From Macquaria australasica (taxonomy: Eukaryota > Chordata > Actinopteri > Centrarchiformes > Percichthyidae), in contig SEMN01000016.1 in NCBI GenBank assembly GCA_005408345.1, positions 1,984,001 through 2,048,000 on the forward strand: 64,000 nt of DNA. The letters are read 5' to 3'. Shown piece after piece: positions 22,254-36,060 of this stretch. The notes under the pieces were generated by a model. That model was not told the origin of the DNA. It was given only the letters and a program-made list of their open reading frames with translations, and made no database searches. The translations under genes and the position numbers were made by a program. Every line of letters starts with the position of its first letter. The stretch's first letter is position 1.

Positions 22254-22400
22254 CTTGAAAGCTGAGATGTGTGTAAAGTTTAATGACCCAGTTAGCTTAC
22301 GGTGGACGAAGCTAACAGCAGGCAGGAAGTCCCCAGGTTGTAAACAAACAACGAGAGATCTGCAAAGCTCGCGGGATGTGCGATTAATCTGATGTCGCCC
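22254..22400 (-). promoter_or_regulatory. rtf2 5'UTR and promoter region (inferred)
   Basis: This is the sequence immediately upstream of the rtf2 start codon. It is locally richer in CpG than the flanking DNA and has no TATA box at a useful distance, as is common for housekeeping genes. The transcription start cannot be fixed from sequence. No divergent plus-strand exon is evident. Confidence 0.35.
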
Positions 22401-25085
22401 TCTAGTGGCTGAAGGAAACCTCTGATTGGCTGCCTGACTTTTACTGACTTTAATTAAAGTTTAAAAATAAAAAAAATGAAAATAAATAAATATAAATATA
22501 TATATATATATATATATTCAGATTTTATTTTCTTATTTAATTTATTGTAGTCCTTTTTACACACTGGGATTTTAGTTTGTATAAAGATGTTCTCCGCAAG
22601 CTGATTGTCTGTATGTTTATAATGTTCAATAAAAATAAAAATAAAAATAAAAGTTTTTTAAAAAAAGCTTCAAATTCTTCCGGTGTAGTTTGTAGCTTCA
22701 GCCACAGTGTGGAAGCATAACACCAAATATGAGTTTACTAGTCTCTGTTCAGCAAGCAGCCCACACAAGAGTTACCAGAAAAATGGGAAGCAAGTGGAAA
22801 TGAATCATAAATTCATAACAGAAGAATAATTACCAAAATGAACTTTTGGTAATTACTTTATCGATCTTGTTTTTTTTTACCAGCATTTTTGTTTCCTTAT
22901 CTTACACTATTGTAGCCATGCATGTAAACATGAAAAAACAACATTACATAGATGACTTCACTCTTTTACTGCCCATCCATCTACTAGACATTTTTCAGTC
23001 AGCCATTAAACCCAGAACTAGTAAGTGACATTAGTCTAGCTTTCAGGCTTGTTGTCAGAGTGGTCTAAAGATGAAAGTTTTCTTGGAAGATAGTTCAATG
23101 AGTGCTAATGAGATCTGTTTCCTGTGCCTTGCAGGCTGCAGATTAGTTTACTATCGATGGTGCTGTCCAAGAGCGACCATTAGTTTGGGGATACCTCTGT
23201 GGAGACATCTCTGGCGGCATGATTGATAATCTGTGTGGAAAATACGACTAAATAAAAACACAGCATTGGACTTTGGAAAATAGATTCCCACCTCTTTATG
23301 CTAACCACACACAGGCGGCTGCTACTGTGGTTCCCAAAATGTACCAAAATTAACAAATCTAAACATAAAAACATTTCTCCATATTGCCTGTTGGTTCGAT
23401 TGGTTCTTCCTGTAATTTATAAATTGTGTTATGTGTCTTATTGAATTTCCACCCTTTCTCACACAGAGCTAAATGTTTAGTATGGATTTTCATTAGAGGC
23501 AATGGAGTGAAAGCTCTGTTAGCAAACTATCTTTGAGAGAGTGGAGCACCCCAGGCTGATAGTGCAAACCAACACCTCAGGAACACACAATGCACAATGG
23601 CCACTGGACAAAATGAGACAAGAACAATGGTCTTCTATCCCTTTCTTGCATGGTTTGCTGTTTTCAAAACCACAGAGCCAGATAGAGTTGTTTTCCATTA
23701 TTTATTATAGTTTTGTGTATTCATGCTGTACCTGATTCACTTAATCATAAAAACATACTACAGAGATCTCTTTAGAGGAAAGTGACATATTGTTTTATTT
23801 TGCTCCTGGGCTATACATTTTCAAGTTCTAAATCAGCTATAAAGACCAAAAATACAAGAATCATCCCACAGCATTTTGGCATGCCAAAAGTAATCCAGAA
23901 ATGCCTGTGTTGAAACTTTGAGTCACTTGAGCTGGATGGATAAAAGCCAGAGAGTTAATTGTTTACTACTTGTTACTCTAACCATTTAGTCCAGATATCA
24001 CAGGTTCCGTGTAACAGAGAGACGTGTGCTGTCACAGCTCACCCTAAAATGACAACAAAATGAGAATTAGGATAGTGAAAGTCACACAGCTGTTTTCTTT
24101 ATGGGCTGCACAAATTTAGAGGTGATTTCACATTGCAGACCATATGCTTTGTATCACTTTGACACTTAGAAAACGAGGCGGTGGTGTAAAAGAAAGTTTG
24201 TAGATCATTGAATTTTTATCAGATGCGATTTAATACACCTTAAAATTTCAGTATAGACAAATAGCAAAGTAACCTGCGTGATTTCACATCTGAAGTGACT
24301 GCAATCCAAAGCCAGAATGCGTCACTGCCAGTACCTATAGATCTCCACTGTTCTGATCACCATCTTCTCCACTTTTACAGTCGAATATGAAGAGTTTGCA
24401 CAGCTGAAATGTAGCTTCCTCTTCCTCAAACCTCCAATTGACCTCCCCACCACACATATCTTCCTGGCCGGCTGTGGTGCTACCCAGCACGGCTGACCCA
24501 AAGAAAACCCCAACCACCAAACGCCCATCCAACCTCATGTTTATACTTCCATGATGAGTCCAACCTGCCCAATCAGACTTCCACTGACTGGCCTTGAACT
24601 GAAACTGTATACATCTTAACCATCCCAGCCATCCGAAGCAGCCAGTGGAGACCAAGGCTGCATTAATTGTACGGACCAGCCCTGGTAGTGCACCGAGTCT
24701 AATGCATTTAGCGTTTCTAATTGGGAAGGAATTGCTGTGTTTACATTGGCGCTAGTTGATAGAGCTGGACCCTTAGTCCTCCAGCCAACCGAGCTAAAGC
24801 CCTCCAAACTGCCTAGTCCCTAAAATCTCTCTGGACAGAGCTGGAAGGAAATTATTTGGAACAGAGTAGAGGGATATTTACTCAGATTTATCAATGGGGG
24901 TGGTGAGGAGGTGAATCTTTTTTTTCTGTCAGATTTTGCCTTAAATCTATAGTCTTACTGGGGTAATGCCATACTGTGAGGGAATCTAATTACATTTTTT
25001 TTTCCAAAGGTCTATTTTTCCTTCAAAAATGACTAATTTGAAAGCACAATTTAGTGTGTACTAGAGAAAAACTATAATCTCAACC
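22401..25085. other. Intergenic sequence upstream of rtf2
   Basis: A TA microsatellite covers about 22495-22517, and a run of AAAAT units lies near 22625-22655. The rest is unassigned. Overlapping minus-strand open frames at 24322-24807 have no family motif, splice context or consistent frame. The block at 24640-24760 is non-repetitive with homeodomain-like TAAT cores and could be conserved regulatory DNA, which needs alignment. Confidence 0.5.
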
Positions 25086-25434
25086 AGGGTTGCAACTTAT
25101 TAATATTTTCATTCTCAATTAATCTGTCGATTACTTCTTTTATCAAATCATTATCCTTTAGTCCATAAAACGTCAGAAACGAGTGAAAAATGTCCATCAG
25201 AGTTTCCCAGAGCCCCGGGTGACGTCTTTAAGTTGCTTGTTTTTTCCGACTAGCAGTCCAAAACCCAAAGATATTGAATTTATGATTATATAAACCAGGA
25301 AAAAGCAGCAAATCCTCACATTTGAGAAGCTGGAACAAACATTTTTGCTAGATTTGCCAAAATTGCTGTCAATTAATCATATAATTTGAATTATCTATGG
25401 ACAAATCTATAAATCGACTAATCTTTTCAACCCT
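25086..25434. repeat. MITE-like repeat, TTAATCGATTA family, copy 2
   Basis: The left end AGGGTTGCAAC and right end TTCAACCCT are imperfect inverted repeats. Inside are phrases of a very common teleost element: AATTAATCTGTCGATTACTT, AAAATGTCCATCAGAGTTTC and TCACATTTGAGAAGCTGGAA. It is non-coding and non-autonomous. Confidence 0.75.
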
Positions 25435-27336
25435 AATTTTGACCTCCACATTGCATATTCATCCCTTTAAATTTACTCAGTCTCGTGGATTCATTTAAGT
25501 ATTACGCTACTAGAATTGTCAAGACCTGGAGCACAGATATCCCAAAAGATCCCAAAAGGTATAATATAATATAAAGGCTGTTGTGAAGACCTTTCATAAT
25601 TTCCTGTAACAACTACAGTGGATAAAGTAACACCATACCTTGGGAAAGTAGTCCCACGTCAAAAATGTAACTTCAAATTCTACCGTCACCACAACATTTC
25701 CCCTCAATAAAACGCCTTCTATGTGAAAGAAGATTTTATTTGTGATTTTAAGTTGAATAGGGAACACCGCCGCTGTACTCCGTCAGCTCTAACACCATGT
25801 ATCAAGCCGTATGCGAGTTCATGTACCTAACATATAATGAGAAATCCAAAACCCTGGAAAAAGCACACCACATCCAACATGAAGACTGCAACGGGTTACC
25901 ACACACACCACTCGACCACAATTATTTTCTCATTCCTTTTTCTGTTTATGTTGAAACACACATAGCTAAAATTATGTCAGTTGGAAACATTGCTCGTAAC
26001 TAATTTTTCTATCCACTTGGTCTAAGCAATATGAGTGTGATTAACCCACTAGAGCTTTTGCTACATACTGATACAGATTTTTCATAGCTTGTACTGTAAA
26101 ATACCCCATGTAGTCTGGCATTATGACATAAACAGGGAATTCGAACTGGAGTTTTATTTTTATTGTCATTGTTTATAACATGATCGGGATAAAATTCCAA
26201 ATTTAAAGGATTAGGATTTGTTATTTTAGGTGATTCTGATTGGATTTGGAAACACTATAGATGAGTCAGCAGCAAAGAAATCAGGTTTTGCCTGTATCTC
26301 TCAGCTTCCAGGGTATGACTGTTAAAAAAAAAAAAAAAAACGTGCCCAAAGTTGCCATGATTCCTCCAGCAGATGATTGCGGACTGTTTTTCCTTGTTGC
26401 ACCAGCCTGCTGTGTGACAGTTTTAATCCACCGACTGCGCTTAAGTGTACAGCTCAACATTTTATTTACCACAGACGTCATGAAGCACTGGGACCTTTTA
26501 TGATCCCAGCCAAGCCGAGACACAGACCCATGCACCAGCACACACACACACACATACATACACACAGTCCACCTGGACACATTTTTACCAACAGCCAGTT
26601 TATGATTATCTTTTCCACTGTGGCAAACCAGTTCTGAACACCCGCACACACAAACCCACTAACAGATAAATGGCTACATACACGCACACATAGCTCAGAT
26701 GCATATGTATACATTCGCAGTCTGTATAAGCAGCAACCATATGACACACACATGATCCTGGGTCCCTCCTTGATGGCTGTGACGGAGAAAGGAAAGTCTC
26801 GATACATCAGTGGAGGCTATATGAATGGAACAACTGCTTGTGTGCTGGCAGCACAGACTCAGTCACATCTCATTAGCTTGACGGGATACCCGAAAGGTTC
26901 TGACAGCATCCTGGCTGTGATTGGTGTTGCCCGGGGTGATGGGGACATACCTGTGGCTGCCTTGTGTACTCTGTGGGCACGTGGTGAAGACTAAGCACAC
27001 GTAGCAGCTGAGGCCTGGCAGCGACGGTAGGTAAGGTTCTGGGTGTCCACGCCAGCCGCCGCCTCACCATACACGTCTTCAGCAATAATAAAACTCACTC
27101 TCACTTTTTTTTTTGCTTTTTTTTCTCTTGCTCTCGCTTTCACCGTCTCATGCCCACACACACTCACATTACACAGACATGAGGGGAAACAGAGGGTGAT
27201 TCTGTGTACCGCTGTGCCACGATGAGCTCAGTGCTAACTTTGAATGCTAACCAAAAATCCATTCGGAGTGGAATTATTATTTTGAGTTTATTGACCGGAT
27301 TTCATGGTTTAAATTCAGAGAGTTCTTAGTCTTTAA
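25435..27336. other. Intergenic sequence, no gene seen
   Basis: It contains a 17-18 nt poly(A) run near 26324-26340 and short CA-rich tracts near 26540-26570. The plus-strand open frame at 26752-26994 lacks any recognisable domain or splice support. Nothing else is assignable. Confidence 0.5.
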
Positions 27337-27921
27337 AATAATAGTTCAACAGTTTGGGGAAATAGCCTTAGTCGCTTTTGTGCAGAGTTACATGAGAACA
27401 TTGACACCACTCTCATGTTTGTTCAGTAAATATCCAGCCACAACCATCAGCCGGTTAGCTTAGCCTAAATACTAGAAAGAGGGGGTTACAGCTAGCCTGG
27501 CTCTGTACGACGGTATACCAGCACATCTAAAGCTCACTAAATGACCCGTTATATCTCGTTTGTTTAATCCGTACAAAAACCGTGGTGTTATGTGGCGGAC
27601 TATTTCTTGGGGAAGTTGTTGCTCCTGGCCAAGAAATAGTCCAGCACGTTACCCTGTGTAAAACCGCAACTTGTCGTTTCTTCTCTTTGGTTTTTGTACG
27701 GATTAAACAAACAAGATGAAATGTGTTCATTAGTGAGATTTAGAGATGCTTGTAGGTGCATTTTGTTACTTACGGACAGAGCCAGGCTAGCTGATTCCCC
27801 CTGTTTCCAGTCTTTTTGCTAAGCTAAGCTAACCAGCAGCTCCAGCTTTGTATAGACAGGACAGATATGAGAACTCAGCAAATAAGCGAGGTTAACAAAA
27901 TGTCAAACTATTGCTTTAATA
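27337..27921. mobile_element. Foldback (hairpin) MITE-like element
   Basis: Three nested perfect inverted pairs are visible: 27490-27506 with 27776-27792 (17 bp), 27558-27581 with 27689-27712 (24 bp), and 27597-27610 with 27629-27642 (14 bp). The outer ends TTAAAATAATAGTTCAACAG and TGTCAAACTATTGCTTTAA are imperfectly inverted. The whole unit could fold into one long hairpin. The inner loop is only 18 bp. It is non-coding, of a type common in teleost genomes. Confidence 0.85.
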
Positions 27922-30079
27922 TTAGAAGACTTGGTGTCCTGAGCTACTTCTTTGCTCTGTCGCATTTGCATGTTTTTCTGAGCACTAATGATCTTATCCT
28001 AAAAATGTAGGATGTGTCATTTTTGGGATATCCACGTGTCTAGTTTAGGACAACACGCATTTCTTCAATGATGTACTGAAAATGAGCCTTCAGTCTGCAG
28101 CGTTTTTATTCAGAGTCCCCTCCTAGATGTCTCCCTGAGGGGTCTTTGGAAGAACACATGTTTTTAATAAGGGTCTTTACGTCTGGCCTTGCATAAATGT
28201 TTAGCAGCGTTCCTTCTGGGAACTGGGGCCTGTCTTTACAGTGGAGGCTAATCAGCTGTAAATTCTGTTTTAAAAGGGAAAAGGCAGGCATGGAAGGAGT
28301 TAATCTCCAAGGCCCATTGCACTCTCTGTCTCACCCTTTATTCACACACATGCACATACAGTACATACACACCCCTCCTTACAGAAAGTGAAAGGAGGGG
28401 ATGATGACAAAAAGAAAAGAGAGAGAAGAAAAGCTTGAGGCTTTGACAAATGATCTAATAAACGGGTCGGGAGATTACAGGCTAGGTGCCCGCTGGGAGA
28501 GGAAGTGGGGCAGTAAATATTTTTTAAAAGCTGTCAATAAATTTGTAGTGTTGAGTTGAGAGAAGTATCCACGTCCAGAGCCAAGGAGATTGGGCTCCTG
28601 TGCTGGGTGGGTGCTTGTGTGTGAGAGCTATTGGTTAAGATAGGCCGAGTGCCAAAATATTGTTTGAAAGAAACTGTTGGTGTATGAGACAGAAATGTGC
28701 AAAATGTGTACCAGAAACAAAATCACCTTGTTTGACAAGTAAGCTACAGTACGATCAAATGAAAATCAATCTTAATGCTGTCAACATGCTGACAGACATT
28801 TACAGTGAGAGCAAGATCTCAAAAAATGTAATTTATGATATGTCAATAAAATTAAGATCATGTGCTTCTGCCTTTCTGTATTGTAGAAAAATTAAACTGA
28901 TCACTGCCTTTACTGCCTTACACTTAGCAAATGTTCTTATGTAATACTGCACAAGGCAAGGATCAAAACTGATATCATATAATTCTATTCAAAAAGTCTG
29001 TGGCAATTCCTTAGGAAAAGAGAAAATAGAAAATTGGAGAAAAACAGAGAAAAATGTTTGAATGGGAGTTAGAGATTGACAATGTCCTCTCATGGCACAG
29101 CCATTGTTTAGTTTCTTTCTTTAGGCAAGTTAGCATGTGATGATAGAGAAACTATTATCACTAGCTCTGCCTTCGCAGTTGGCGGGGAGTCTGTCAGAAC
29201 CCCATAAAGTTCACCGACACCAGTCTCACTTTTCCACACCTTTCAACCCCGCTTATTACTCAGCAGCCCAATTAAAGCTGATTTAAAGGTTCACCTGCGT
29301 GCCTATTGGCAAATGCTCCCCTCAGGGCGGTGCTTCCGTGTGATTGAAGGGTTGATGAGATAATGACAGACAGCCACAGGTCTTACCTGCGGTCGCCTGT
29401 TTTAGTGCTCCAACACTGATTGGCTAATTATGTGGATAAGGCAGATCCTCCAGAAACCTGCAAAAGAAAAGGCCTGCCTGACAGTAAGATTACAGTGAAG
29501 AAGGACACAGTTGTAATGAAATTTTTACATGGCTTTGTCATCTCAAGTTGCAGTAAAAACACTTCTGTTGTTGCACTGTGTTATGCTGACATTGTTACCT
29601 TTTGACTCACATTCTTATAATTATCAGTGTTATTATTCTTGACAGGTCTAATTTGCCTCTATTAGCATATTGAATGTCAAGTTGTCCTTACATTCACAGT
29701 GGATAATTGCTGGATTTGCAAAAGTTGGATTAAAATTCAAGACCAAAAACTATGTTAAAAGGCTTTGAGTAATTTGTGGATGGGGTGGAGTAATACATCT
29801 GGGTGGAAAAATTAAACAATAACTGTGCTGAGTGTTGAACCTATTGCCACCTATTTCTCTTGTTAATAACAACTATAGGAAATTAAATTTTATAGACCTC
29901 CCAGTCATCAGACATAACAATAAAAAACATGGATTTAATTCCCCCTTTATTCCTCCCCCCACCAGCGTGTTCACTTGGCAAGATCATCATTAGTGTGGTC
30001 ATACTGTAAAAATAAAAACTAGCTCTGTTTTGAGCTGGCTATGATGGGCAGTGTAAAATATTTTTCTAAGACCAGGAAA

Positions 30080-30089
<10 letters not shown>

Positions 30090-30124
<35 letters not shown>

Positions 30125-30143
30125 CACACACACGCACACACAG
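30090..30143. repeat. (CA)n microsatellite
   Basis: A CA run of about 16 units followed by an interrupted CA-rich tail. The 100-codon minus-strand frame at 30066-30368 partly crosses it and is not credible. Confidence 0.9.
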
Positions 30144-33100
30144 GCTCATACACAACCACAAACACAACAGAAGGCCCTGAAGATATGGGAGAAGTTCCAG
30201 GATATTGATACTTTCTTTAACACCTTCCTCCTCACCCTTGGAACAGATCCTCTTGAGTTTTTGTTTGGTAAGCAGAGAGAACATCCTCCAGTCGCTCCCG
30301 GTTTCTACTCCCCAGCTGGTTTCCCGTCCTGTGGATAATGTTTCACTGACACACTGCACTGCTGCCAAGGTGTGGTGGCCAGAGGTTCAAGACCTCAAAG
30401 GCAATTAAACACAGCACAGATAATAAGCTTGTCCACTGCATGAGGTGTTTCAACCCTGGTGTTACAGTAAGGTTGCTATGAGAGAGTGTACATTAGAAAT
30501 AGTACATGCTGATGTGTAAGGTAATGCTGCAGACTAAAATATGTAACGTGATTAATTTAATACTAGAAAGACTATTTTGAAAAAATTACAAAACTTAAAT
30601 ATGTCATCTTTTAATACACCCTCTATGACATTTCTTAGACTCAATTTCTTTATTATGTATCAAGTATCTGTAAGTATTGTGTTACAATTAAATATACTTA
30701 GATTCAGTAAAAGTTATAAAGTAAAAGTAGCCTGTGTAATAGACTCTGAATTAAGACATTGTTGGCATTCTCTGGCATTTTAGGAATCAGCTTTTTGTAT
30801 GTTGAATAATTAATTACAGTACAATACAAATTAATACATCTTTAAAATGGGATAGCAGTTATGTTTTTGGCATGACCATAAACTGTTAAATGTGCCACCA
30901 TTTACGTTTTGAGTCAAGATCTGCTTGGGCAAAAGGATGATTTTTAAGATCATCTGGCTGAAAAATTTGCATGATTAATTTTAGAGTGTTTTTCTTCAAA
31001 TAGACAAAGCATTTTGCAATAATACCCTTCCAAATTTTTAATTCAGTTAATATTATTGTTTTGGAAAATGTGTTCAGTCCATTGCTTTGTCAGAATCTAA
31101 CAGAAGTGTTAAGTGACTTTCATTCCATCCCAGCCAGTCCAGCTTGGCCTAATGCACTGTGAAAGTCTTACTAGGTTGCCCTTAAGACAGCATTGGCTAA
31201 TAAATGCCACTCTTAATCGGTCTCCAATCCTTCACACACTTTTGGGTTTAAGTTTGCCTAACTGTGCCAGAGACCAAGGTTCAAACCCCTCTGTCATTTA
31301 TGCAGCTGCCCTTGAAGCAGAAGCAGCATCTACCAAACAGACATCATTTCCAATCATCATCACAACCTCAGAGCCCTCAGAGAACAAGCAGCCTGACTCC
31401 AGGTCTCCAGTTTCACCTCTGAAACTCTTCAAAACACTCACCGGCCTCACCAGTATTCCCCTCAGATTCATGTTCACTCTGACCTACAGTATCTTGAATG
31501 CATGTCTTCTCACCCTAACAATAATTGAAAATCAGAGAGCAGAAAAAAGAAAAATCACTGCAGGATTCTTTTTTTCAAGCCATTATCTTTTTTTGATGGG
31601 CAATTGACTTTGGGAACGGGGGTTTATGGCGAGGGAGGGGGGTGGCGGAGTTTGCCTGTGCTTGCCAGTAAGAGCTCCAGGGCCTCCTGCCCTGTTCTGC
31701 TGTGATGCCTGCGTGCTGAGTTTGGCTTGGCTTGAGTCTCTGCACTTGATGGTTTATTCATATTCAGCGGTGCAGGACGCTGTGCCATGAGGTTCCTCTT
31801 GCACTCAATATGTCTGCGAAGAAGTAACAGAAAGGAGGTCTGAATCCCAGTTTTGCTGTATGGGCGTTTGAAATGTTTTGCTCTCGTCTTGAGATTGGAA
31901 CAACGATCATTTTGAAAGACGACCGACACTACAGATTTTCTCTGTTTCTCTCCAGTTTTACTCTACATCTACTCGTGTAGTCTGATCTTGTCTAATTGAG
32001 TCTATTCTTTTTGTTTCTTCCCTTGTTTGTTTTACTCTCTTCAGTTCTGTTCCGTTAGTGTCATCTGTTTCAGCCTAGTTTACTTTCTATTCTTTATTAG
32101 CATCAACTCCCTGAATTCCAGTGGGGGGTTTTTTAAGCTTCTAAGAGACTGGAAAAAGAATTGTTAACAAATATAGCTCATGTCCTTACATCAAAGCGCA
32201 TTACAGAGCCAACACTGAAGAAAGGTTTTGCATTTCGAGAATAAATTTATGCTTTGTATATATTCCAGCCTCCCCCACAGTCATTACCCAGTCCCACAAA
32301 TACATAGTGTACTTGTACTTGTACTTGCACATGCGCAAACCGCACATATACACACAAATATGTAAACACCACCACTACTAAAATGCCTAATCTCTGCTCT
32401 GTCATTGTGTCCATGGCTCATGTTCATCAATTAACAAGCTACTTGCTATTCAAAAACAAACAACATCAACTTACCCCCGTACAGCCCAGTCAAAACAAGC
32501 GGCAAAGGCTGGCTTGTCCACACTGCCCCTCTTAATCAAAGCCAGATGTCTCCTCAAAAACTATTTCTCTCTTTTCCTCACTGCACCCCTCTCTCCAATT
32601 GCTCATTCTCCCCTTCTCTTCCCCCCACAGTCCCTTTCCTGTCTGAGATTGTGTAGACGGCCTGTCCTCAGCAGTCGTGATTTGGCACTCCTGTTGGCTC
32701 TCTGTCTGTCTTTCTGTCTTTTTCTCTCCCTCTCGAGCTTTCTCTCCCTTTCCTTTTCTGTCTCTAGAATCAGCGTCTTGTCAAGCAGGCATGGACCTAC
32801 ATTGACCCTCCACAGCATTCACAATCATTCAAGGTGAAAAATTAGACCCACATGGCAGATGCCGCCAAAGAAGTGCCTTTTGCAGAATAACTTCCAGTTG
32901 ATCTGCCTGCCCATTTGATGTGATGGCGATTTTGAAATACATGCCACAGCCTGCCTGTCTAACTAAGAGCTCTAGACTTCTTTCTGTTTACTTTAGCATG
33001 AGCCATGTCCCTTTAGTTACAGCTCTTTGAAGAGAGCAGTCTTGTGGCTGTCGACACACTATTCTCAGTTTGTCTGAGCCGGAGCCAGGCACAGAGTGAA

Positions 33101-34507
33101 CGCTAATTTACTTTTCCACCTCAGTGCCGAGAGAAAACACCCTTTCCCAGAGATGCTAAACAATACGGGCAGTCCTTTTCTGCTAACTGCTCTTTAGGGG
33201 GGAAACCTCTGGAGCTCGTCTTCCTACTGTTGCTGCTTTCCGCTGGCAATGTTGCTCAACCTCTTTAATCTGAGAGGCAAACAGCCCCCAGTGTTGTCCT
33301 TAGAGCTCAGGCACAACTCTGGTCGGCTCAATGGGTCCTTGGAGAGTATCAACAAAAGCACAAGTCGGTGTGTTTGAAGTCTGCCCTGTGATTGGCAGTA
33401 ATTTACTGGCTCTCTTCCCCCTTTGTACTTTTGTATTACATTATGTTGTAATGCATTATAGAATTAGCTATGAGTTTTTCTGCTATGGAAAAACAGGAAC
33501 TGCTTTGTCAAAAGTGTCAAATGTTCTGCTCTTAGTGGAACTCCTAAGAGTCATTCATTATGGAAACCACAGAAGGGATCCAACAAAATCAGAAATTTCC
33601 TCATTTACTCCTTTATTTTTTTTACAGTAGCAAATCACAACAATGACCTAAAGTACTAATGTAGTTAGGGCCTTCGTTTTACCTCAGTTTAGTTTTGTGC
33701 ATAATCATGAATAATAGCTTCATAATAATAATAGATTCATTTTACACTCATTTAACATTATTAAGTAGCAGATCTGCACGGGTCACATGTGCCCTTCAGT
33801 TAGTTTTACTTACCATTAAATATGAATGTTGAATGTAGTACATTACCAGTGTTGGCCTTGGAAAAGGAAACAGGCTGATGGGGGCAATTTAAAATACAAG
33901 CAGATTGGCTTCTCTATCATTTCCAGACTTTGTTTTTCTCTGCCTAGCGTAACAACCATAACATTTTCAGAAACCTCGCCATTCAAAACTCTATGGAAAC
34001 ATCGTCAAAATCAGAAACTTTAACTACACCTAAAATTCATGTTTCAATTTGAGATATTTTGAGTATTTTAATACTTAAAGTTGTGCAAAAATACAATAAA
34101 GCCCGCATCTGAATTAATACATTTGTATATATAATCTCAAAAGTGGAGTCTACTGATGAACATTACTTTACAACTGCACTGTGCCTAATCCAGGCTCTTA
34201 TCAGGCTGGGCTGTATGCCTGACCTGCTCACTGGGATTGAGGGGATGGAGGAAGGGGCAGCAGATTCTTGAAGGGGACACTTGTGGGAAGGAAAAGGGTC
34301 TCATTGAGAGAGATCAGCTTGTGTAAACATTCAGGTTAATGAAGCTCAGTGGGCCTAATCCTCAGCCCTCTTTCTCACTCTCCCTCGCCCCGGCCTCAAA
34401 CCCCTTCACCTCTCCCCGGGACCCCCACCCCCCGTTTTCCCCCATAATCCCTTGCAGGAGCGGGCACTGTCAATCAAAAGAACCCCAGGGAAGGAAGGCA
34501 GGGGAAG

Positions 34508-34509
<2 letters not shown>

Positions 34510-34540
<31 letters not shown>
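34510..34540. repeat. (TG)n microsatellite
   Basis: A perfect TG run of about 15 units within a GC-rich stretch. Open frames in both directions across it are repeat artefacts. Confidence 0.95.
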
Positions 34541-34542
<2 letters not shown>

Positions 34543-36008
34543 GCATACAGTACCTGTGTGCATGGGTTAACATTTTGGATTGGATATGTGCTTGCGTGCA
34601 CAAACCACAAACATCACGTACCTCTGCAAACGCGTGCGGGTTCAGGGTGCTTCAAGGTAGGAGTCGGTTGGGGGATTTACCAGCTGGGGAGCCGGCTGCT
34701 TCAAACCATATGAGCGGAGAAGGTGGAAGATCTGGGTCCAGACCTGGACTTGGGGGTAATCAGTAACACATGAACCGTATATGAGGAAGGGGAAAAGGGG
34801 ATGGAGGAGCAAAGAGGGGGAGGACGGAAAGGCAGGTTTCCAGTCTAAGCTCTCCAAACGCTGACATCACACATTGTGGTTAGGCTATCAGACGAAACAC
34901 ACAGAGCGTAAGGATATGTTTTTACCCTGAAACAACACCTGATCATGATATATTGGGCCTGTGGAGAAATATGTGTTGCACTAATGTGTACGGATAGCTG
35001 CTCCTTCATGTGAAAATAACATTTAGACTACAGGTTAGCAAGTCTGATAAACAATAAACTTTGGAAGGGATTGATATATTTCATGCAGCTGTGATTTTGA
35101 TGGATCATGCAGAATTGACCATTCGAACAGTAACTATCCAATCATCTAGCAACGGTGCATGCTCCACACACCAAAGTGGCGTGCATGAGGCTGTAGTGAG
35201 AGCGATACTCTGCATTTAAAGATGTTGGAAGGGGGGTGGGGGTTTTTTTTAGCCTTTTTAAAATCCAAAAACACAAGAGCAAAATTTTAAGGAGTGGAAT
35301 AAACAGTGTGTTAGTCCACTCTAACTTAAACTACAATCATTAGAATGTGGCTAACTAGCTTACTGCCTACAGTAATAACTGAGCAATGCTTCCAAGGCTA
35401 AGAGTTAGCATATCATTAACGCACTACCACATCTATTGTGTAATACTTTCCTACTGTGTGGAAGCCGGTTCTGGATGCTATCATTAGCAGATGTTTTTTG
35501 GATTTGGGTGAAGTTTACATTTCAGCAACCCTAGCCAAGTTTACCTGAGATAGTGTTACGTTTGACAAACACATCGGTTAATTTTCATCCTAAAAGCCCT
35601 TTCTCTTGCAACACTGTTTGATAATCCAAACAAATATGTCAGCTAAGCACCTCTTTATAATACAATGGATTAAATAGCTCTACACTGAAATACAAGAACA
35701 ATGCTGCTCCTTCATACATACTGAGGATGCTGACTTTAACTTCAGTCTTTTAGCACAATATCATGTGTAACCATAGAGTGTATATTTAAGACCCCATTTA
35801 CATGTTTCTCATTTTGATTCAAGTGAGCTGAAAACATACAAAAAGTCAGCCGTAGACAGCATTTTAAAACCAACTCATGGAGCTAACGTCAGCTTAATTA
35901 ACTTGCTACAGATGATAAAATCTGCCGCCAACAGTTTTCATTTCAGCCGGCAAAATAGATGGTCGCGTGTTAGCAATGAGGAACCTGCTTCACATCACTG
36001 AATGACAT

Positions 36009-36060
36009 TGGTAACACTTAACAATATGGTACACACAAATGTGAGTAGTTACTATACATT
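36009..36060 (+). repeat. Terminal fragment related to the 829 bp inverted-repeat element
   Basis: GGTAACACTTAACAATATGG followed by TACACACAAATG closely resembles the left terminal inverted repeat at 43325-43359. No matching right end was found nearby, so this looks like a solitary end or a decayed copy. Confidence 0.55.

Larger units (their letters stand above)
27922..36008. other. Intergenic desert, first part
   Basis: No coding exon is supportable. Microsatellites are a CA tract at 30090-30143 and a TG tract at 34510-34540. The longest open frame, 31113-31607 (164 codons, plus), shows no domain and is treated as chance. Several GC-richer blocks (28560-28640, 29160-29410, 33000-33340, 34180-34520) are non-repetitive and could be regulatory, which I cannot test here. 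Confidence 0.5.

Noticed and set aside
24322..24807. Overlapping minus-strand frames with many Trp residues
   Set aside because: Three different frames overlap, none with a family motif or splice support. The Trp content comes from CCA-rich plus-strand sequence.
31113..31607. 164-codon plus-strand open frame in the desert
   Set aside because: It has no recognisable domain, no splice sites that extend it, and a composition typical of non-coding DNA. A single frame of this length is expected by chance in 64 kb on six frames.
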